A program made the position numbers and the translations under genes. 64,000 nt of DNA from Pycnopodia helianthoides. Taxonomy: Eukaryota > Echinodermata > Asteroidea > Forcipulatida > Asteriidae. The notes under the pieces were generated by a model, which had not been told where the DNA came from, did no database searches, and saw only the letters and a list, made by a program, of their open reading frames with translations. Positions 59,904 to 64,000 of this stretch are shown piece by piece. The DNA lies in assembly GCA_032158295.1 (NCBI GenBank), contig CM063246.1:1149371-1213370 (forward strand), written 5' to 3'. Numbering within the stretch: the first letter of the stretch is position 1; the number at the start of each line of letters is the position of its first letter.

Positions 59904-60030
59904 TGAGGACACTCATGCTGGACCGGGATGCGTGGAAAGTGACCATCAGAGGCTCTTGAGATGGCGTCAGCTGAGACGACCTCTCGCACTACTACAACTA
60001 CTACTAGTAATGGTGGAAGCCCTAGGTCAA

Positions 60031-63000
60031 GTCATTACAGTCATTCTGAGAATCAAACACTGTCCCACATGGAATCATTGTCAGGCATTTAACACACAAT
60101 TTTATTCGTCTATGTCGGATCACAACCTACAAAAGAAAAAATTACAGTTGTTCAAACAATCAGCAAGCCGAGTGTCCCTTGTAGTCGTACATTTTCTGGA
60201 AACTGGATCAAAGATGGTTTCCATTATTGCACTGAGTTGTAGATTAGTAATTTTTAGTAGATCAGTAAAGTAAAAACTATAAACTAAACCAATGAAATGA
60301 GATAATAGTGACTAAGCTACAATCAGCCAATGTTTTGGGATTACTTGATCCTTCAATATTCTTCAAAGAGGGAGTTACACTGTTGGTAGTTGCTGTACTT
60401 TTTAGTTTATTTTTTTGAAAAATGTGGATTTGTGGAGCAGGTTCTTATGTGAAATACCGTTCCAACTACCAGTTTACATTTGTGCGTCAGTGACTGCTGA
60501 GAGAAATGAGATCTGTCTGACAATTTCTTTAACTGTCAGACAGATCTTGTATGAAACGTCACACAATCGACGGCCAACCAGCGCTTAAAAACTGTGTGTG
60601 CTTTATTGTGTCAAGTAATAACAGTAATACCAGGTTTTTATATAGCGCTTTATCACATCCCTATAGGAACATACAAAATTGCATTTTTTTCTTCAAAATG
60701 ATCACCTGGCGAAACAATTTCCCCAGGTACTTGGGAATAATATTACTTTCCCCGACCAGCCAGCAGGACCAATTAGCTTTTCACAAGTCGGTATAGTCCG
60801 CAAGTGCTTTCACAAGTCAATATTCCATATTAAATAGAGATGTTTAATAAACACTAGACTAGCCAGAAGGACCACTTAGAGAGAACTTTGACTGGTCCTG
60901 GGGTGTTTTATCTAGCACTTTGGCCAGTAGACCACTTTCTAGGAGAAATCAAGATTCAAACTTTAGTTCCACTAGATTTTAACAAGAAGAACAAATTACA
61001 ACTCTTTTGGCTAATTTAGTTTGTTTAACCATAATACCTGACACTTCTCGTTATCTTAGAAATTCAGATCAACAAAGCTACATGACACTTGTGGCGTTTT
61101 AAGTCCTCGCTGTTCAACATTCTGAAATAAAATAACATTCTGCCCAAACCTCTATCAGCCTGTAGGCATCATAACTTCCAATTTTGTTTTAATAACAATT
61201 ACGCTTCTTTTAAATATTGCTGATAACGTCCTCTAAGTCTAAAGCTACGGCTACTGTAACTGTACCACACTGCTGGACGACATAAACAAACACTCATGCA
61301 AAATACAAAAGAAAAAAGGAGAAAATCTCATCAATATAATCCTTCTATTTCACAAATAAAATCCACTTCAAGATCACGTCGTTGTCACGACCAAGGCAAG
61401 GTTTGGAAGATCTTTTCACTCTTCCTTCATCTTCGAAAAACAAATCTAGATCTAAAAAAGTTACCAGCTAGGGAAAGTCTGTTTTGAAGACATTTTAATC
61501 TACTTAGTACTTTATCTGCAGTTTAAGTTCATCGCTAACAAATATCAAGGGGATAAGTTTGTAAAACCAGCATGTGATGATTTTAGTTATTTTTTCCTAG
61601 CACCATGTTTGTGAAAAAAACAAGAAAACAAAAAAAACAACAAGAGCGTGCTCAAATTTCTGTGAAGTCAGCCTAAAGGAAAATACAATGCTAAGAGTTT
61701 GCCAGGGCTGGCATTTCATGTTTGTGTTTAGGGCAAGGCCATTTTTATTTTGCACGGTGTCTTTCCATTTGAGGAAATCTTGAAAGTCTATGGGAAACTT
61801 TTTGAAGGGGCACCAAGGCCAAGACCAGGGCACTGGCCTATTCGGCCTTCGTTTAACTTCCGGTCTAGATCCTACAGACATATCAAGAGGAACTAAAACA
61901 GGACAAACCTACCAAGGTAGAATAACAAAGCGACAATGGTTGATTCACCATCGCAATCTTTTATCATCAAAATTTTTACTTCAATTACTGCTTTCCTTAT
62001 TCCTTTTTTTTAGGTTACACCCAACATCATTTCAATTCAGCTTCAAAAGCACCGTTAAAAATAAGCCTCTCTGCTTAGTCAACAAGAAGCAGATCAAAAA
62101 CAAATTATTGTAAAATAAAAAAAAAAGGCCACAGATTTCTTGGTTTTACACATTTTTGTTCTAACATTATTACATCACATGTTCTTTACATAAGACCCTA
62201 ATTGAATCTTATACTACCCAACACTGATTTACTTGACTACGCTACATACAGGGTCACGACTGGGTCAGAATCTAAAGTCACGCTTTGCAGAACGTCATCC
62301 AATCAGGAGCATTCAGTTGTGACATCATCTTCTCAAAGCGACCAATCAGTGAGCACCTCGGGTATGGCACATACAGAAGCAATGCATCATTAATTATTAC
62401 AAAAAACAAACAGACAAAAAAGCTTTTACTCTTACGACAAAATTTAAAAATCCACTTCAGAGTTTCACAACAAAACGAGATTGACATAGATGTTACACAC
62501 CTTGATTACACCACGGAGGCAGAATTCTAATTCTATCTCCATGGTTACACAATACACCACAAAAACCACGATCACACCTTAATACCAACTTTCTTTCTAA
62601 TTACATTCATAGAATCTATGCATCACCCGGAAAAATTCCATATAAACGAACTAGCTGATCTACCACTACTCAAAAAACAAAGTGAAGATAAAAACTAAAA
62701 TGTTACTCAAAGCAACTTTCAACTACAACCATTAATAACTAAAACATGAATAAGTCTAAGGTGAATTCAGAATATAAAAAAAAACATATTAATGTTCAAT
62801 AACATTTATATAATTTGCGGCTTTTTAAAAATTGTAACGCCAGATCCTGAGTTTTGGCTCATAAGGCAAAAGTCATTTTGGCAAAGAAAAAATATACCTT
62901 TCTGTTCTTCAAAGTCGTTGAGTTAGTAAAAATAAAACTCCAAATTCTGTTGATTATTCCAAACACACTCAATTTTTTTTTTTTTCTTCAAAAATCTACG

Positions 63001-64000
63001 ACTGCTTCAGTTTATTATTTGAAGTTTTACTCAAATTGTGCATGGGATAAAATTATGTGAATCTAAAGTAAAAATTTGTGAGTTTCAAATTTCTGGCTGA
63101 CGATAAAAACCACTAAAATAATACAATCTGTTTGAAATTTCTTTGCATTGTCAAGTACATTTCAATTATTCGTGCAGTATAATGTACCAGTGAGTTTTAC
63201 AATACTCATTGTATGTTATGAAGATTTTTACAAGTTTGTAGTATTTTTTTACCGCGTGAGGGCGTGTGTGGACCATTTAATGTGCTGTGAAACAAATAAA
63301 AGAACTTAGTTTTTTTCATGGCTGTTAACATCGAAAAAACCAACCTACAGGCAGTCAAAGATAAGACTGTAAAAATTGTAATGCATGAAAATGTTGCCGT
63401 GGACAGCGCCATCATGTGGTCAAAAACAAGGTCAGCATTGCAATTAATGATAATAGTACTGAGCAAATCCAAGACCAATATTTTCTGACCATTCTTTACA
63501 TAGGATTGCTAAGTCTCATTTTGATTGGCCGATTCTTTAATTCAATCCTCGTACTTTATTTCAAAGTGAAGTGGCATAAAAAAATAAATTTAAAAAAACA
63601 CTGTGGGTGGTGTGTGGGTAGGGGGAGGGTTGTGCCTGGGGTACTAATTTCTACCTCTCATTGAAAACGTGTTCACATATTCAACTGGCAAATTTAATGC
63701 CCAAAATCCAAAAGCTAAAATCTCATTGTCTTGACTGTTTTTACTGTCACGCAGGTACCACCGACTGCCACAAAGTACCCTACCTTCTAGGCTAGCATTG
63801 GGTGCATGGGTTCCTTCTGTTTGTATTGGTATTACGTGGAAAACCCCATGGCTTGTGTACTTTGGACCAGTCTCCACAGTCGCAAGTGGAACAAGCAGAG
63901 TTGGGCAGGCGAGTGCACCAACAGTAGGAGGGTTAATGTGTACATTGCATTGATTTTTCTTTATTCCATACATCAAGGAACTGCTACAGGACTCTCTATG
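60031..64000. other. AT-rich region without a recognisable gene
   Basis: No exon chain, retroelement domain or RNA gene was recognised on either strand. Short open frames look like chance. The 63.65-63.97 kb stretch has a 110-codon minus-strand frame of balanced composition and ends near the sequence CAGTAGGAGGGTTAA, the terminus of the second TTAA MITE family, so it is probably a repeat. Confidence 0.55.

Larger units (their letters stand above)
58860..60030 (+). mobile_element. 3' coding end of a non-LTR retrotransposon, internally expanded and interrupted
   Basis: Frame 58878 onward reads MRLTGHCVRHPELSASP and then a WEP..G..RSRGR-type motif, the usual C-terminal end of endonuclease/reverse-transcriptase polyproteins. 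After a 91-bp tandem expansion (58900-59600), the frame resumes as RKRVTYVDQLKTDAAQHETS. It is then broken by a hairpin (59681-59903) and ends with LMLDRDAWKVTIRGS and a stop near 59956. A CTACTA-rich tail follows. It is non-functional. Confidence 0.7.

Noticed and set aside
59633..59906. Mirror-image open frames of 62 and 85 codons
   Set aside because: They arise from the two arms of the hairpin element read on opposite strands.
63644..63976. 110-codon minus-strand frame near the window end
   Set aside because: Composition is balanced but no family is recognised and a MITE-like terminus lies inside; kept as probable repeat only.

Overview
This is eukaryotic DNA from an animal nuclear genome. 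It has split genes with GT-AG introns, non-LTR retrotransposon ends, tRNA-derived SINE-like repeats, many miniature inverted-repeat elements (MITEs) and large tandem arrays. I believe several of the repeat families are typical of echinoderms, and protein similarity is compatible with a deuterostome. My best guess is an echinoderm, perhaps a sea star; the species cannot be fixed from the sequence alone.

Three protein-coding genes can be rebuilt exon by exon with consistent splice phases. (1) 279-9333, + strand: the 3' part of TBC1D31 (WDR67), from the end of the TBC domain through the coiled coil to the stop; its 5' part lies outside the window. (2) 14443-25458, - strand: a 13-exon gene of the RNF212/RNF212B (Zip3-like) meiotic RING family, about 331 residues. 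Most of its exons are too short to stand out as open frames. (3) 28714-51463, + strand: a complete 20-coding-exon cytosolic alanyl-tRNA synthetase (AARS1), about 974 residues, with the catalytic core, the editing centre (H-x3-H and C-x3-H) and the C-Ala domain. TBC1D31 and the RNF212-like gene converge. The RNF212-like gene and AARS1 are head to head around 26.6-26.9 kb, which suggests a shared promoter region.

Both AARS1 (exon 3) and the RNF212-like gene (exon 2, inside the RING) carry a one- or two-base frameshift in a strongly conserved stretch. Everything else in both genes is intact, so assembly indels are the simplest explanation, but real lesions are not excluded.

The rest is repeat-rich. 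9.3-14.4 kb is intergenic and holds repeats plus a decayed, unrecognised protein-coding remnant. The introns hold at least a dozen TTAA-flanked MITEs, a second TTAA family, hairpin elements, three tRNA-like SINE families and a CR1/L2-like retrotransposon tail. The AARS1 introns contain a 52-bp tandem repeat and a 68-bp minisatellite of about 30 units. Beyond AARS1, 54.07-58.45 kb is a 54-bp satellite of about 80 units with higher-order structure and inverted, decayed units at its right edge. Then 58.86-60.03 kb is the 3' coding end of a non-LTR retrotransposon with an internal 91-bp tandem expansion and an inserted hairpin element. 60-64 kb is AT-rich with no recognisable gene.

I found no sign of a wholly new multi-gene system. 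The most interesting items are the RNF212-like gene and its head-to-head layout, the paired frameshifts, a MITE that supplies a splice-acceptor tract, and the origins of the tandem arrays.
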